Shown here: in pieces, positions 53,820 through 62,403 of the stretch
Position numbering within the stretch: the first letter of the stretch is position 1
How the letters are laid out: every line of letters begins with the position of its first letter
Assembly: GCF_007362775.1 (NCBI RefSeq)
Contig: NZ_CP041692.1
Span: forward strand, 3,596,001 to 3,660,000
DNA length: 64,000 bases
Reading direction: 5' to 3'
Origin: Microlunatus elymi
Lineage (GTDB): Bacteria > Actinomycetota > Actinomycetes > Propionibacteriales > Propionibacteriaceae
Made by a program: the position numbers and the translations under genes
The notes under the pieces: model-generated
Databases searched by the model: none
What the model saw: the letters and a program-made list of their open reading frames with translations, nothing else
Told to the model about the DNA's origin: nothing

Positions 53820-55022
53820 GTGATCGTCTGGGCAGAGGGGACCGTGACCGAGGTCGGCGAACGCTGGCCGGGTGCTGCCGAGGTGATCGTCGAGACCGAT
53901 GACGGCCGCAGTTTTCGGTCACTGGCCTACCTCGATCTGGTGCCCGAACCGGATCGCGGCGACCGGGCGTTGATCAACATCGCCGCGGTGGAGCGCCGGC
54001 TCGGCACCGGCGGTTACGCGCTGGTGATCGCCGTACTCGATCAGGACGGCAGGCTGACCGGGCAGCCGGAGCCGCCGCACGGTCATCTGGTGAAGGCCCG
54101 CTACACCCCCACCCAGGCGATGATTCGCGGGGTGGACGAGCAGGGCACCGAGTTCCATGATCAACTCGCCGGCGCCGATGATCTTGACGGGCTGCCGGTG
54201 ATCACCGCGGATCTGCATTCGGCGTTGCCGGCGATCATCGCCGGCATCCGGGCCGAGACCGCCGATCATGATCAACTTCCGAAGATCGCCTATCTGATGA
54301 CCGACGACGCGGCGTTGCCGCTGGCGTTCTCGAAGACGGTGGCCCAGTTGCGGCAGGCCGGCTGGCTGGACGTGACCATCACCAGCGGTCAGGCGTACGG
54401 AGGTGAGCTCGAAGCCGTCAACGTGCACACCGGCCTGCTGGCAGCCAAGATCGCTGCGGATGCGGATCTGGTGATCGTCACCCAGGGCCCGGGCAATCTC
54501 GGCACCGGCACTCGCTGGGGTTTCTCCGGTACGTCGGTGGGCGAGGTGATCAACGCGGCATCGGTGCTCGGCGGCCGGCCGATCGGGGCGCTGCGGATCT
54601 CCACTGCCGACCCGCGACCCCGGCATCGTTCGATCTCCCATCACAGCCTGACCGCGTACGGCCGGGTGGCACTGCGGCCGGCCGACCTGGCCGTACCGGA
54701 CCTGTCGGACGTGTCGGCACTGAGCGGGATTCGCGATCTCTACGTGTTGCCGCGGTTCGCGCCGCGGGTGGACGAAGCGGTCGAGCCGCTGGGCGAGTTG
54801 CACCGGCTGCATCGGATCGAACTCGACGGGCTGGACCGAGCCCTGCTGGACTGCCCGGTCCGGCTGTCCAGCATGGGCCGCAACCTGGACGCCGACCCGG
54901 CCTACTTCCTGGCCAACGCCGCCGCCGGTCGGCTCGCCGCCCGACTCTCCGAGTTGTCAGTCGCTGGTGTGGGTATAGCCAAACCAGCGACTGACAAGTC
55001 GGCTACTGGCCGGCTTGGGTGA
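53820..55022 (+). CDS. DUF3866-family protein
   Basis: The 400-residue protein begins MIVWAEGTVTEVGERWPGAAEVIVE at a leaderless GTG. GYALVIAVLD, IAYLMTDDAALPLAFSKTVAQLRQAGWLD and VIVTQGPGNLGTGTRWGFSGTSVGEVINAASVLGG match the DUF3866 family, a conserved actinobacterial and firmicute protein of unknown function. The gene commonly accompanies the pafA-pafBC region in actinobacteria. The last 25 or so residues (from SVAGVGIAKP) are translated from a palindromic element and are probably not part of the ancestral protein. It overlaps the convergent FKBP gene by 20 bases. Confidence 0.85.
   Translation: MIVWAEGTVTEVGERWPGAAEVIVETDDGRSFRSLAYLDLVPEPDRGDRALINIAAVERRLGTGGYALVIAVLDQDGRLTGQPEPPHGHLVKARYTPTQAMIRGVDEQGTEFHDQLAGADDLDGLPVITADLHSALPAIIAGIRAETADHDQLPKIAYLMTDDAALPLAFSKTVAQLRQAGWLDVTITSGQAYGGELEAVNVHTGLLAAKIAADADLVIVTQGPGNLGTGTRWGFSGTSVGEVINAASVLGGRPIGALRISTADPRPRHRSISHHSLTAYGRVALRPADLAVPDLSDVSALSGIRDLYVLPRFAPRVDEAVEPLGELHRLHRIELDGLDRALLDCPVRLSSMGRNLDADPAYFLANAAAGRLAARLSELSVAGVGIAKPATDKSATGRLG
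54952..54999. terminator. palindromic element family A, copy 2
   Basis: AGTTGTCAGTCGCTGGT at 54952-54968 pairs with ACCAGCGACTGACAAGT at 54983-54999 with one mismatch, around a TATAG centre. It spans the 3' end of the DUF3866 gene just before the convergent FKBP stop. Confidence 0.8.
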
Positions 55023-56073
55023 AGAGGATGTCGACCAGCATCACCACGGTGTCGTCCTTGCTGATGCCCTGGCTCTTGTCGTCGTACTTGTAGGCGGTGC
55101 CGGGCGGGAAGACCATGATCAATCTGCTGCCGACCTTGTGTCCGACCATCGCCTGCTGCATCGCCTTGTTGCGGGTCGGCGAGTAGGTTCCGGTCTGTTG
55201 ATCGAGCTGCGGGGTGAACGGCGTGCCCCAGCTGTTGTCGACGACCTTGCCGTTCTTCCACAGGATCGTCTGCGAACGGGTGGTGACGTTGTCCGTCGCC
55301 TTCACCGCAGCACCGGTCCCGGTGATCAACTCCTCGGTCGTGATCTTGGTCGGCGGATCGGTCTTCGGGATGGTGACGACCGGCTTGTCGCCGGCGAAGA
55401 CGACCGTCGGCAGCTTCGGGTCGGGCTTGTTCACCTTGCCCTCGGCGCTCGTCAGCGTGGTCGCCTTGACGTCGATCACGAAGATCAACGAGTCGCCGAC
55501 CTTGATCCCGGCCGAGGCGTTGCCACCGCTGCTGTCGTAGCCGTCGGTGCTGGTCATGCCGACCAGCACCCGATCGCCGACCTGCTTGCCGGCAATCCCC
55601 TTCTTGAATCCGGGCACCAGATTGCTCAGCGGATAGGTGATCGGCGAGCCGCCCTTCTTGAAGGACGAGTCGAACGTCTTGCCGGTACGACCGTCGATGC
55701 CGACGTAGTCGAAGGTGACGGTGCCGTCGTCCTGCACCTTCGCCCCGTCCTTCTGCGTCCGGTCCAGCACCTTCGACTGGGTCTTGTTGATCGCCCACGG
55801 GTGCTTGAAGGTCACCGTCGGCTCGGTGCCGAATCCACCCTTGACGGTGATCCCGTCCAGGTTCGTCGACGGCTTGATCGTCGGCGACGGGCTCGCGCTC
55901 GGAGACGCGCTGGCCGTCGACTTCGCGCTCGCGGAGGGTGAGTTACTCGTCGACGGCTTGTCGTTGCTGCAAGCGCCCAGGAGAGCGAGACTCGCGGCGA
56001 CGGCGGCCGTGATCAACAGCTTGGCCGCGCGGCGCGGCTGACGGGCATCGGATGGTGTCGACGTCATGCTCAC
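55003..56073 (-). CDS. FKBP-type peptidyl-prolyl isomerase lipoprotein
   Basis: The 356-residue lipoprotein has a signal peptide ending in the lipobox LLGAC, then a Ser/Pro/Ala-rich linker of about 40 residues and two FKBP-like domains. The first (about residues 105-205) has VTFDYVGIDGRTGKTFDSSFKKG and VPGFKKGIAGKQVGDRVLVGM; the second (about 245-355) is more divergent but keeps GTPFTP and MVGHKVGSRLIMVFPPGTAY. It should assist folding of exported proteins at the membrane outer face. It lies in the pafA-pafBC block as in other actinobacteria. Start is GTG 56073 or the ATG two codons on. Confidence 0.92.
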   Translation of the reverse strand: MSMTSTPSDARQPRRAAKLLITAAVAASLALLGACSNDKPSTSNSPSASAKSTASASPSASPSPTIKPSTNLDGITVKGGFGTEPTVTFKHPWAINKTQSKVLDRTQKDGAKVQDDGTVTFDYVGIDGRTGKTFDSSFKKGGSPITYPLSNLVPGFKKGIAGKQVGDRVLVGMTSTDGYDSSGGNASAGIKVGDSLIFVIDVKATTLTSAEGKVNKPDPKLPTVVFAGDKPVVTIPKTDPPTKITTEELITGTGAAVKATDNVTTRSQTILWKNGKVVDNSWGTPFTPQLDQQTGTYSPTRNKAMQQAMVGHKVGSRLIMVFPPGTAYKYDDKSQGISKDDTVVMLVDILFTQAGQ

Positions 56074-56382
56074 GCGCTCGGATCCTCTATCTCTGTCATC
56101 GGTACGGCAAAGTCGGCAAGACCCTACCCGCCCGAACTGAGAACGACATCTCCGACGTCACAAAGGGGTCCGGGGTGATCCCGGTCTGCCGCCACCACGA
56201 ACGCCTGAAGCAGCGATGAATATCCCGGCGAGCGCCCCAGCGCGAGACCGACTCCGGAGCCTGCGGAGGAGTCGGAGTGAGTTGGGCATCCAAGAGTCAC
56301 CACGGCGGGGGTGCGGGGGTCGCCCCCCGCAACGCAAGACGCCGGACCAGACCGCGGCAGCGGCACCGACTCGACCGCGTTA
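56074..56382. other. 309-bp gap between FKBP and pafA with a GC-rich hairpin
   Basis: No gene is supported here. TGCGGGGG and CCCCCGCA around a short loop at about 56311-56332 form a strong hairpin that can end pafA transcription. The rest is non-coding sequence upstream of the FKBP gene; I cannot pick a promoter. Confidence 0.55.
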
Positions 56383-57750
56383 TCAGGACCTCATCGAGGC
56401 GATGAGGCGGTCGACGCGTTCGTCGGTGGCGGCGAAGGGGTCCTTGCACAGGACCGTGCGCTGGGCCTGGTCGTTGAGTTTCAGGTGCACCCAGTCGACG
56501 GTGTAGTCGTTACGGCCTTCCTGGGCATGCCGGATGAAGTCGCCGCGCAGCTTGGCGCGGGTGGTCTGCGGCGGCACCGACTTGGCCCGGAAGACGGCCG
56601 GGTCGGTGGTCACTCGGGCCGCCGAACCGCGCCGCTCCAGGAGGGTGAACAGTCCGCGACCGCGGCGGATGTCGTGGTAGGCCAGATCGAGTTGGGCGAT
56701 CCTGGGATCGGCCAGACTCAGCCGGTGCTTGGCCGCGTACGCGTCCAGCAGTTTGAGCTTGATCGCCCAGTCGATCTCGGTGTCGATCAGGCTGAGCTTG
56801 TCCTCCGCGACCGCACGGACGGCACGTTCCCACAGATCCAGCACCCGCATCGTGGCCGCCGTCTCCAGACCGCGGGCGGTGACGAACTCGGACACCTTCT
56901 CCAGATAGGCGGTCTGCAGATCCAGCGCGGTGATCTTGCGTCCGTTGGCCAGCGAGACCAGTACCCGTCCGGTCCGGTCCCGGCTGATGTCGCGGATGGC
57001 CCGGATCGGGTTCTCGCAGGTCAGGTCGCGGATCGGCACCCCGGCCTCGACCAGCCGCAGCACCAACTCGGTGGCGCCGACCTTGAGCAGCGTGGTGGTC
57101 TCGCTCATGTTGGAGTCGCCGACGATCACGTGCAGCCGGCGATAGCGCTCCGGGTCGGCATGCGGCTCGTCCCGGGTGTTGATGATCGGCCGTGACCGGG
57201 TGGTGGCACTGGACACCGACTCCCAGATGTGTTCGGCCCGCTGGGACACCGAATACTCCGCGCCCCGTACGGTCTGCAGCACCTTGCCGGCGCCGCAGAT
57301 CAACTGCCGCGACACCAGGAACGGCACCAGCACGTCGGTGATCTTGGAGAAGTCGCCGATCCTGCTGATCAAGTAGTTCTCGTGGCAGCCGTAGGAGTTG
57401 CCGTGGCTGTCGGTGTTGTTCTTGAACAGATAGATGTCGCCGGTGATCCCCTCGGCCGCCAACCGTTGCTCGGCGTCGATGATCAAGTCCTCCAGGATCC
57501 TCATCCCGGCCGTGTCGTGGGCGATCAAGGTGTCAAGATCATCACACTCTGCGGTGGCGTACTCGGGATGCGATCCGACGTCGAGGTAGATCCGGGATCC
57601 GTTACGCAGAAAGACATTGCTGGATCGGCCCCAGGTGACCACCCGGCGGAACAGATAGCGCGCGACCTCGTCCGGCGTGAGCCGTCGGCTACCGCCGGAG
57701 GTGCAGGCAACGCCGTACTCCGTCTCCAGTCCGAAGATCCGCCGATCCAT
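56383..57750 (-). CDS. pafA: Pup ligase (proteasome accessory factor A)
   Basis: PafA attaches prokaryotic ubiquitin-like protein Pup to lysines of target proteins. The 455-residue glutamine-synthetase-like enzyme has [15 protein letters not shown] with the metal-binding glutamates at its start, [39 protein letters not shown] and the C-terminal domain ([15 protein letters not shown]). It is not preceded by pup, prcB, prcA or dop; its upstream neighbour on this strand is rluB, 15 bases away, so it may be co-transcribed with the scpA-scpB-rluB block. Confidence 0.96.
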   Translation of the reverse strand: MDRRIFGLETEYGVACTSGGSRRLTPDEVARYLFRRVVTWGRSSNVFLRNGSRIYLDVGSHPEYATAECDDLDTLIAHDTAGMRILEDLIIDAEQRLAAEGITGDIYLFKNNTDSHGNSYGCHENYLISRIGDFSKITDVLVPFLVSRQLICGAGKVLQTVRGAEYSVSQRAEHIWESVSSATTRSRPIINTRDEPHADPERYRRLHVIVGDSNMSETTTLLKVGATELVLRLVEAGVPIRDLTCENPIRAIRDISRDRTGRVLVSLANGRKITALDLQTAYLEKVSEFVTARGLETAATMRVLDLWERAVRAVAEDKLSLIDTEIDWAIKLKLLDAYAAKHRLSLADPRIAQLDLAYHDIRRGRGLFTLLERRGSAARVTTDPAVFRAKSVPPQTTRAKLRGDFIRHAQEGRNDYTVDWVHLKLNDQAQRTVLCKDPFAATDERVDRLIASMRS

Positions 57751-57765
57751 GCCGCTGCCCCGTCG

Positions 57766-58509
57766 TTACCTGTTGATCAAGTCGAGTAGTTTGCCGAGTT
57801 CGTCGCGATCAAGATCACGTAGCTCGCCGGGCTTCAGGTTGCCGAGTTTCACCGGTCCGATGGCAACTCGGGACAGCCGGCGAACCGGGTGACCGACCGA
57901 ATCCAACATCCGTCGCACGATCCGGTTTCTCCCTTCGTGCAGAGTGACGGTCACCATGCTACGTTCCGCGGTGGTCGAAACGAGGCGAATCTCGTCGGCG
58001 CGTACCGGACCGTCATCCAAGATCACCGGCCGGCGCAGCTTGTGCAGCGTCGCCCGGTCCATCGCACCGGCGACCTCGGCCACGTAGGTCTTGGAGATCT
58101 CGTACGAGGGATGGGCCAGCCGATGTGCGAACTCGCCGTCGTTGGTGAGGATCAGCAGGCCCTCGGTGTCGGCGTCCAGCCGGCCGACGTGGAACAGCCG
58201 CTCCTTGCGGCCCTCGACGTACTGCGCCAGGGTTGGCCGGCCCTCCGGATCGTCCAGCGTGGAGACCACGCCGCGCGGTTTGTTGAACGCCAGATAGACA
58301 TGCCGCCGCGGTGGCGGGATCCGGGCGCCGTCGACGCGGATCACGTCGGTCTGCGGATCGACCCGCATGCCCTGGGTGTCGACGGTCTTGCCGTTGACCT
58401 CAACCCGTCCCTCGGCGATCATCTGTTCGCTGGCTCGCCGGGACGCGATGCCGGCGGCGGCCAGCACCTTCTGCAGCCGGACCCCGTCGACGTGCTCGCC
58501 GTTGGTCAT
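57766..58509 (-). CDS. rluB: rRNA pseudouridine synthase (RluB/RsuA family)
   Basis: The 247-residue protein has an N-terminal S4 RNA-binding domain (VRLQKVLAAAGIASRRASEQMI) and the RluB/RsuA catalytic domain with the aspartate motif GRLDADTEGLLILTNDG. It isomerises uridine in 23S rRNA; the exact site (2605 in E. coli RluB) is inferred from family. The ATG overlaps the scpB stop by 4 bases; this scpA-scpB-rluB order is widespread in Gram-positives. Confidence 0.94.
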   Translation of the reverse strand: MTNGEHVDGVRLQKVLAAAGIASRRASEQMIAEGRVEVNGKTVDTQGMRVDPQTDVIRVDGARIPPPRRHVYLAFNKPRGVVSTLDDPEGRPTLAQYVEGRKERLFHVGRLDADTEGLLILTNDGEFAHRLAHPSYEISKTYVAEVAGAMDRATLHKLRRPVILDDGPVRADEIRLVSTTAERSMVTVTLHEGRNRIVRRMLDSVGHPVRRLSRVAIGPVKLGNLKPGELRDLDRDELGKLLDLINR

Positions 58510-59324
58510 CCGCGCTGCTCCTGTCCGGATTCGTCGAGCTGGTGGTCGCGGTCGAGTTCCGGCCCTTCGACGGGCTCAGGGACCTCTCCCGTGCCGGGGT
58601 CGGGGACGACGGCGAGCTGGCCGAGCTCGGCCTCCAGTTCGGTCGCCTCGGGCAGGTACGGGGCCAGCTCCGGGAGGTCGTCCAGCGACTGCAACCCCAT
58701 CCGTTCCAGGAAGTAGTCGGTGGTGGCGAACAGGGTCGCTCCGGAATCCTCGGCGCCGATCTCGGCGATCAGCTCGCGGGCCAGCAGCGTCCGCATCACG
58801 CCGTCGACGCTCACGCCACGTACCGCGGACACCCGCGACCGGCTGACCGGCTGCAGGTAGGCGATCACCGCGAGCGTCTCCAACGCCGCCTGGGAGAGCT
58901 TGGCCTGCTGGCCCTGCAGCACGTAGCCGCTGAGCAACTCGGCGTGCTCATCCCGGGTGTAGTAGCGCCAGCCGCCGGCGACCGAGCGCAACTCGAAACC
59001 ACGGCCGGTCTCGTCGTAGAAGCGGACCAACTCCGCCAACGCATCGGCAACAGCCCCGGTCGGAGTGTTCAGCGCCGCGGCGAGCGCCGTCTCGCTGACC
59101 GGTTCGTCGGCGATCAGCAGCAGCGCCTCGAGCGCGCTCTGCAGTTGTTCCGGCGAGCGGGTCGGCGGGGCGTCGATGAGTGCATCGTCGGGTTGCGGAT
59201 CCGGTCCTTCGACGGGCTCGGTTGCCACGGGTTGCGTTGCTCGTCCTTCGACAAGCTCAGGACCCTGGGGTAGCGCATCCGGTCGGGCATCTTCGGCCAC
59301 CTCGGGTTGCTGGTCCGGCGTCAT
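58506..59324 (-). CDS. scpB: segregation and condensation protein B
   Basis: ScpB is the winged-helix kite subunit of the SMC-ScpAB condensin. The 272-residue protein has two winged helices in the middle (SALEALLLIADEPVSETALAAALN and LSQAALETLAVIAYLQPVSRSRVSAVRGVSVDGVMRTLL). Its N-terminal and C-terminal tails carry three peptides, PQGPELVEGR, TEPVEGPD and PEPVEGPE, that are translated from copies of the CTTCGACAAGCTCAGG repeat. They lie in likely disordered sequence outside the core. It overlaps scpA and rluB by 4 bases each. Confidence 0.94.
   Translation of the reverse strand: MTPDQQPEVAEDARPDALPQGPELVEGRATQPVATEPVEGPDPQPDDALIDAPPTRSPEQLQSALEALLLIADEPVSETALAAALNTPTGAVADALAELVRFYDETGRGFELRSVAGGWRYYTRDEHAELLSGYVLQGQQAKLSQAALETLAVIAYLQPVSRSRVSAVRGVSVDGVMRTLLARELIAEIGAEDSGATLFATTDYFLERMGLQSLDDLPELAPYLPEATELEAELGQLAVVPDPGTGEVPEPVEGPELDRDHQLDESGQEQRG
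58561..58585 (-). repeat. dispersed repeat, copy 5, inside scpB 3' end
   Basis: CCCTTCGACGGGCTCAGGGA is in frame within scpB and encodes PEPVEGP. Confidence 0.85.
59203..59221 (-). repeat. dispersed repeat, copy 6, inside scpB 5' end
   Basis: GTCCTTCGACGGGCTCGG is in frame within scpB and encodes EPVEGP. Confidence 0.8.
59243..59269 (-). repeat. dispersed repeat, copy 7, inside scpB 5' end
   Basis: GTCCTTCGACAAGCTCAGGA is in frame within scpB and encodes GPELVEGR. It lies only 22 bases from copy 6. Confidence 0.85.
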
Positions 59325-60352
59325 TCATCCATCCCGTTGCTTCTTGACCACGTTTCGGCGTCCGGGGTCGTTGGAGCCACATCCTGCCCGCTGTCGGTCG
59401 ACTCGGTGGAGACCTGTCCACGATTGACAGCGGTGTCGTTATCTGACGGCCTGTCGTCGTCCTCCGGTGACGGCGGCGGCGCGTCGAACTCGTCGGAGAT
59501 GGTGACCTGCTGATCGTCGGTTCCGGTCCAGCGGATGGTCAACTCGGCCAGCGGCGTGGGCTGTTCGAACGAGACCGCCTTCTCCCGGAAGAGCTCCAGC
59601 AGCGCGAGAAAGCGGCAGACCGTGGTGATCGGGTCGGGTGAGTCGCGGGTGAGGTCGGCGAAGGTCAGCTGTCCCGAGGTACGCAGCCGGCCGACGATCC
59701 GCGCCCCCTCCTCCCGGACCGTGACCGCGGGCGCATGCAGATGCGCCAGCGAGACCACGTCGGCTTCCTTCGGCGTCATCGCCCGCGCGGCCAGTTCGGC
59801 GAAGCGCTGCAGGGTGATCTTGATGGTGATCTCGGGCAGCAACTGCGCCAGCCACGGCTCCAACCCGACCGCCCGCGGCGTACGCCGGGACTGCGCCTCC
59901 AGCCGCTCACCGAAACCGGCCGCGATCTGCTTGAACGCGCGGTACTGCAGCAGCCGGGCGAACAGCAGATCGCGGGCGTCCAGCAGCGCCAGGTCCTCCG
60001 GATCGTCCATCTCACCACTGGGCAGCAGCCGGGCGGCCTTGAGATCCAGCAGGGTGGCAGCGACCACGATGAACTGGCTGGTCTGTTCCAGATCCCACGC
60101 GTCGCCGGCGGCCTTGATGTGCGCGATGAATTCGTCGGTCACCTGGGACAGCGCGACCTCGGTGATGTCCAGCTTGTGCTTGCTGATCAGTTGCAGGAGC
60201 AGGTCGAAGGGACCCTCGAAATTCTTCAGCCGGACGCTGAATCCGGAACCGCCCGACTCCTCGCCGCCGGTGTCAGCGACGTCGGCATCGGGGCCGGTTG
60301 GCTCGGTGGCGGTTGCTTGGGCGTCCGCGATCGGGTCGGTCGGCGCACTCAC
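59321..60352 (-). CDS. scpA: segregation and condensation protein A
   Basis: ScpA is the kleisin subunit that bridges SMC heads. The 343-residue protein has the diagnostic N-terminal block FSVRLKNFEGPFDLLLQLISKHKLDITEVALSQVTDEF, then VVAATLLDLKAARLLP, a linker and the C-terminal winged helix (VCRFLALLELFREKAVSFEQ). A disordered acidic tail of about 60 residues follows. The GTG at 60352 overlaps the preceding stop by 4 bases (GTGA), so I reject the frame open to 60814. Confidence 0.95.
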   Translation of the reverse strand: MSAPTDPIADAQATATEPTGPDADVADTGGEESGGSGFSVRLKNFEGPFDLLLQLISKHKLDITEVALSQVTDEFIAHIKAAGDAWDLEQTSQFIVVAATLLDLKAARLLPSGEMDDPEDLALLDARDLLFARLLQYRAFKQIAAGFGERLEAQSRRTPRAVGLEPWLAQLLPEITIKITLQRFAELAARAMTPKEADVVSLAHLHAPAVTVREEGARIVGRLRTSGQLTFADLTRDSPDPITTVCRFLALLELFREKAVSFEQPTPLAELTIRWTGTDDQQVTISDEFDAPPPSPEDDDRPSDNDTAVNRGQVSTESTDSGQDVAPTTPDAETWSRSNGMDE

Positions 60353-60807
60353 GGCTGGGTCAGCCTTCGTACCAGTTCGGAGTCCGCGCCGCGGTCGGTC
60401 AGGTCGCCGATCACCAGCGCCAGCGCCTCCCGGACGATCCGGCCGCGGTCGACCGCCATCCCGTGCTCGGCCCGCAGGGCCAGCCGGGCCCGTTCCAACT
60501 CGAGCAACTCGTCGCTGCTCACGTACACGGTGATCTTCTCGTCGTGCCGGACCCGCCCGGAGCCGCCGGTGCTCGCGCGTCCCCGGCCGCGGCGGGCGGC
60601 GGATCGGGACGTGACCGCCTCGTCCGGGCTCCGGCCGTCGGTCGGTCTGCTCGCCGATGCGGTCTCCCGATCGGTCCGCGACCGGTCGACCTGATCGGGC
60701 TGGGAGCGGGTGTTGTCGGGCGGCGTCGGGAGGGGCTGATGGCGGGACTCGGCCGGGGTGGTGCGGAACAGCTCGGCCGCACCCGGCAGGCTCACCCGAC
60801 GAGGCAT
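60349..60807 (-). CDS. small protein with a predicted ribbon-helix-like C-terminus, unknown function
   Basis: The 152-residue protein starts at ATG 60807, overlapping the ParA gene by 16 bases. Its first 90 residues are polar and probably disordered. The last 60 (KITVYVSSDELLELERARLALRAEHGMAVDRGRIVREALALVI) look like a ribbon-helix-helix or similar DNA-binding unit. Because it lies between a ParA ATPase and scpA, it may be a segregation partner protein, but it does not show ParB motifs. Confidence 0.7.
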   Translation of the reverse strand: MPRRVSLPGAAELFRTTPAESRHQPLPTPPDNTRSQPDQVDRSRTDRETASASRPTDGRSPDEAVTSRSAARRGRGRASTGGSGRVRHDEKITVYVSSDELLELERARLALRAEHGMAVDRGRIVREALALVIGDLTDRGADSELVRRLTQP

Positions 60808-62144
60808 CGGGCAAGGACCTCTCGGGCGAGCATCCGATACGCCTGCGCCCCGGGTGAATCCGATGCGTAGGTGGTGATCGGCTCGCCGGCGACCGTGGTC
60901 TCGGGGAATTTGATCGTCCGCCGGATCACGGTGTGGAACACCGTGTCGCCGAACGCCTGCACCACCCGTTCCAGCACCTCCCGGCTGTGCAGGGTGCGCG
61001 GGTCGTACATGGTGCCGAGGATGCCGAGCATCTCCAGTTTCGGATTCAGCCGCTCCTGCACCTTCTCGATGGTGTCGGTCAGCAACGCGACCCCGCGCAG
61101 CGCGAAGAACTCGCACTCCAGCGGCACGACCACCTTGTCCGCCGCGGTCAGCGCGTTGATCGTGAGCAGACCGAGTGAGGGAGCGCAGTCGATCAAGATC
61201 ACGTCGTAGGAGCCGGTGACCTTCTCCAGCACCCGGAGCAGGGTCTGCTCGCGAGCGACCTCGGAGACCAGCTGCAGTTCGGCAGCGGACAGGTCGATGT
61301 TGCTGGGCAGGATGTCCAGGCCCTCGACCGTGGTCGGGGCGATCACCTCGTCCACCGTGACGTCGCGGCTGAGCAGCAGGTTGTAGATGCTCAGCTCGAG
61401 GTTGTGTGGGTTGACGCCCAGGCCGACCGACAGCGATCCCTGCGGATCGAAGTCGACCAGCAGCACCTTGCGCCCCAGCTCGACCAGCGCGGCACCCAGA
61501 TTGATGGTGGTGGTGGTCTTGCCGACCCCGCCCTTCTGGTTGCACATCGCGATGATCGTCGCGGTGCCGCCGGCCTGGACCGGCGGGATGTCGGGCAGCT
61601 TCGGCCACGGCCGACCGGTCGGGCCGAGCTCCGGCTGCTCCGGTTCGGCAGGCTTCGCGGCGGACTCGGCGACCGTCTGCTGCACGACCGCCGGACGTGG
61701 TACGAGTGCCGGCTCCTCGTCGTCGTCGGTGAGGGATTCCGCTTCAGGTTCGGGACTCGGGCCGGGTCCGGGAGTCGGGCCGGGCTCCACCGGCTCGGGC
61801 TGCGTCGGCTCGGGCGTCGGAATCGGATCGGTCGGGTCCGGCGTCGGGACGGGACCCGTCGGCTCCGGTCGCGGCCCGGCCGGTTCGGGGGTCGGCGTCG
61901 GGCCGGTCGGCTCCGGACCGGGCACTGGACCGACCGGCTCCGGACCTGGGGTCGGGCCGATCGGCTCCGGCGACGGCGTACTGCCGTTCGGTCCGGGCAC
62001 CACGAAACCGTCGGGCCGATGCCCGTCGATCTTGGGGTCGTACAACTGCGCCCGGGTGAACCCGTCCTGCGTCGCCTCGGCTTCGGTGTCGCTCTGCCGG
62101 GTATCCGCGAATTCCGGTTCCCGCGGATCCTGCGATGTGGGCAC
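60792..62144 (-). CDS. ParA-family ATPase with a proline-rich N-terminal extension
   Basis: The 450-residue protein has a C-terminal deviant-Walker P-loop ATPase of about 255 residues: CNQKGGVGKTTTTINLGAAL, VDFDPQGSLSVGLGV, IDCAPSLGLLTINAL. The N-terminal 190 residues are a disordered repeat of roughly ten PEP-containing units (GPTPGPEPVGPVPGPEPTG and similar). Such ParA proteins are placed next to scpA in actinobacteria, apart from the parAB pair at the origin, and may position chromosomes or other cargo. The extension is longer than usual for the family. Confidence 0.9.
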   Translation of the reverse strand: MPTSQDPREPEFADTRQSDTEAEATQDGFTRAQLYDPKIDGHRPDGFVVPGPNGSTPSPEPIGPTPGPEPVGPVPGPEPTGPTPTPEPAGPRPEPTGPVPTPDPTDPIPTPEPTQPEPVEPGPTPGPGPSPEPEAESLTDDDEEPALVPRPAVVQQTVAESAAKPAEPEQPELGPTGRPWPKLPDIPPVQAGGTATIIAMCNQKGGVGKTTTTINLGAALVELGRKVLLVDFDPQGSLSVGLGVNPHNLELSIYNLLLSRDVTVDEVIAPTTVEGLDILPSNIDLSAAELQLVSEVAREQTLLRVLEKVTGSYDVILIDCAPSLGLLTINALTAADKVVVPLECEFFALRGVALLTDTIEKVQERLNPKLEMLGILGTMYDPRTLHSREVLERVVQAFGDTVFHTVIRRTIKFPETTVAGEPITTYASDSPGAQAYRMLAREVLARCLVG

Positions 62145-62403
62145 CGATCCTCCTCTTCCACGCCCGGCGGGACCTCGATGAGGTGCCGTGACCGTCTCGT
62201 GACCTGCAACAGTTCCGTGGCAGCCTAATACCTGCCGGCCGCCCGATGCAGCCCGCTCCGGAACTCAACGGCACCCCGAGGCACGGCTGACATCGTGATC
62301 ACGCGCGGCGGCGAACGAAGTTGATCATGGAATCGCCCAGGCTGTGGATAACTCGGTAGGCTGGCCGCAATCCTCCATAGGCTCAACGGACATGGGAGCG
62401 ATG
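62145..62403. other. 259-bp gap upstream of the ParA gene
   Basis: I see no gene here. It should contain the ParA promoter and the decayed Uma2-type gene's upstream part. Confidence 0.4.

Noticed and set aside
61387-62228. Long plus-strand frames over the ParA N-terminus
   Set aside because: They mirror the proline-rich repeat on the minus strand, which is continuous with the ATPase domain.
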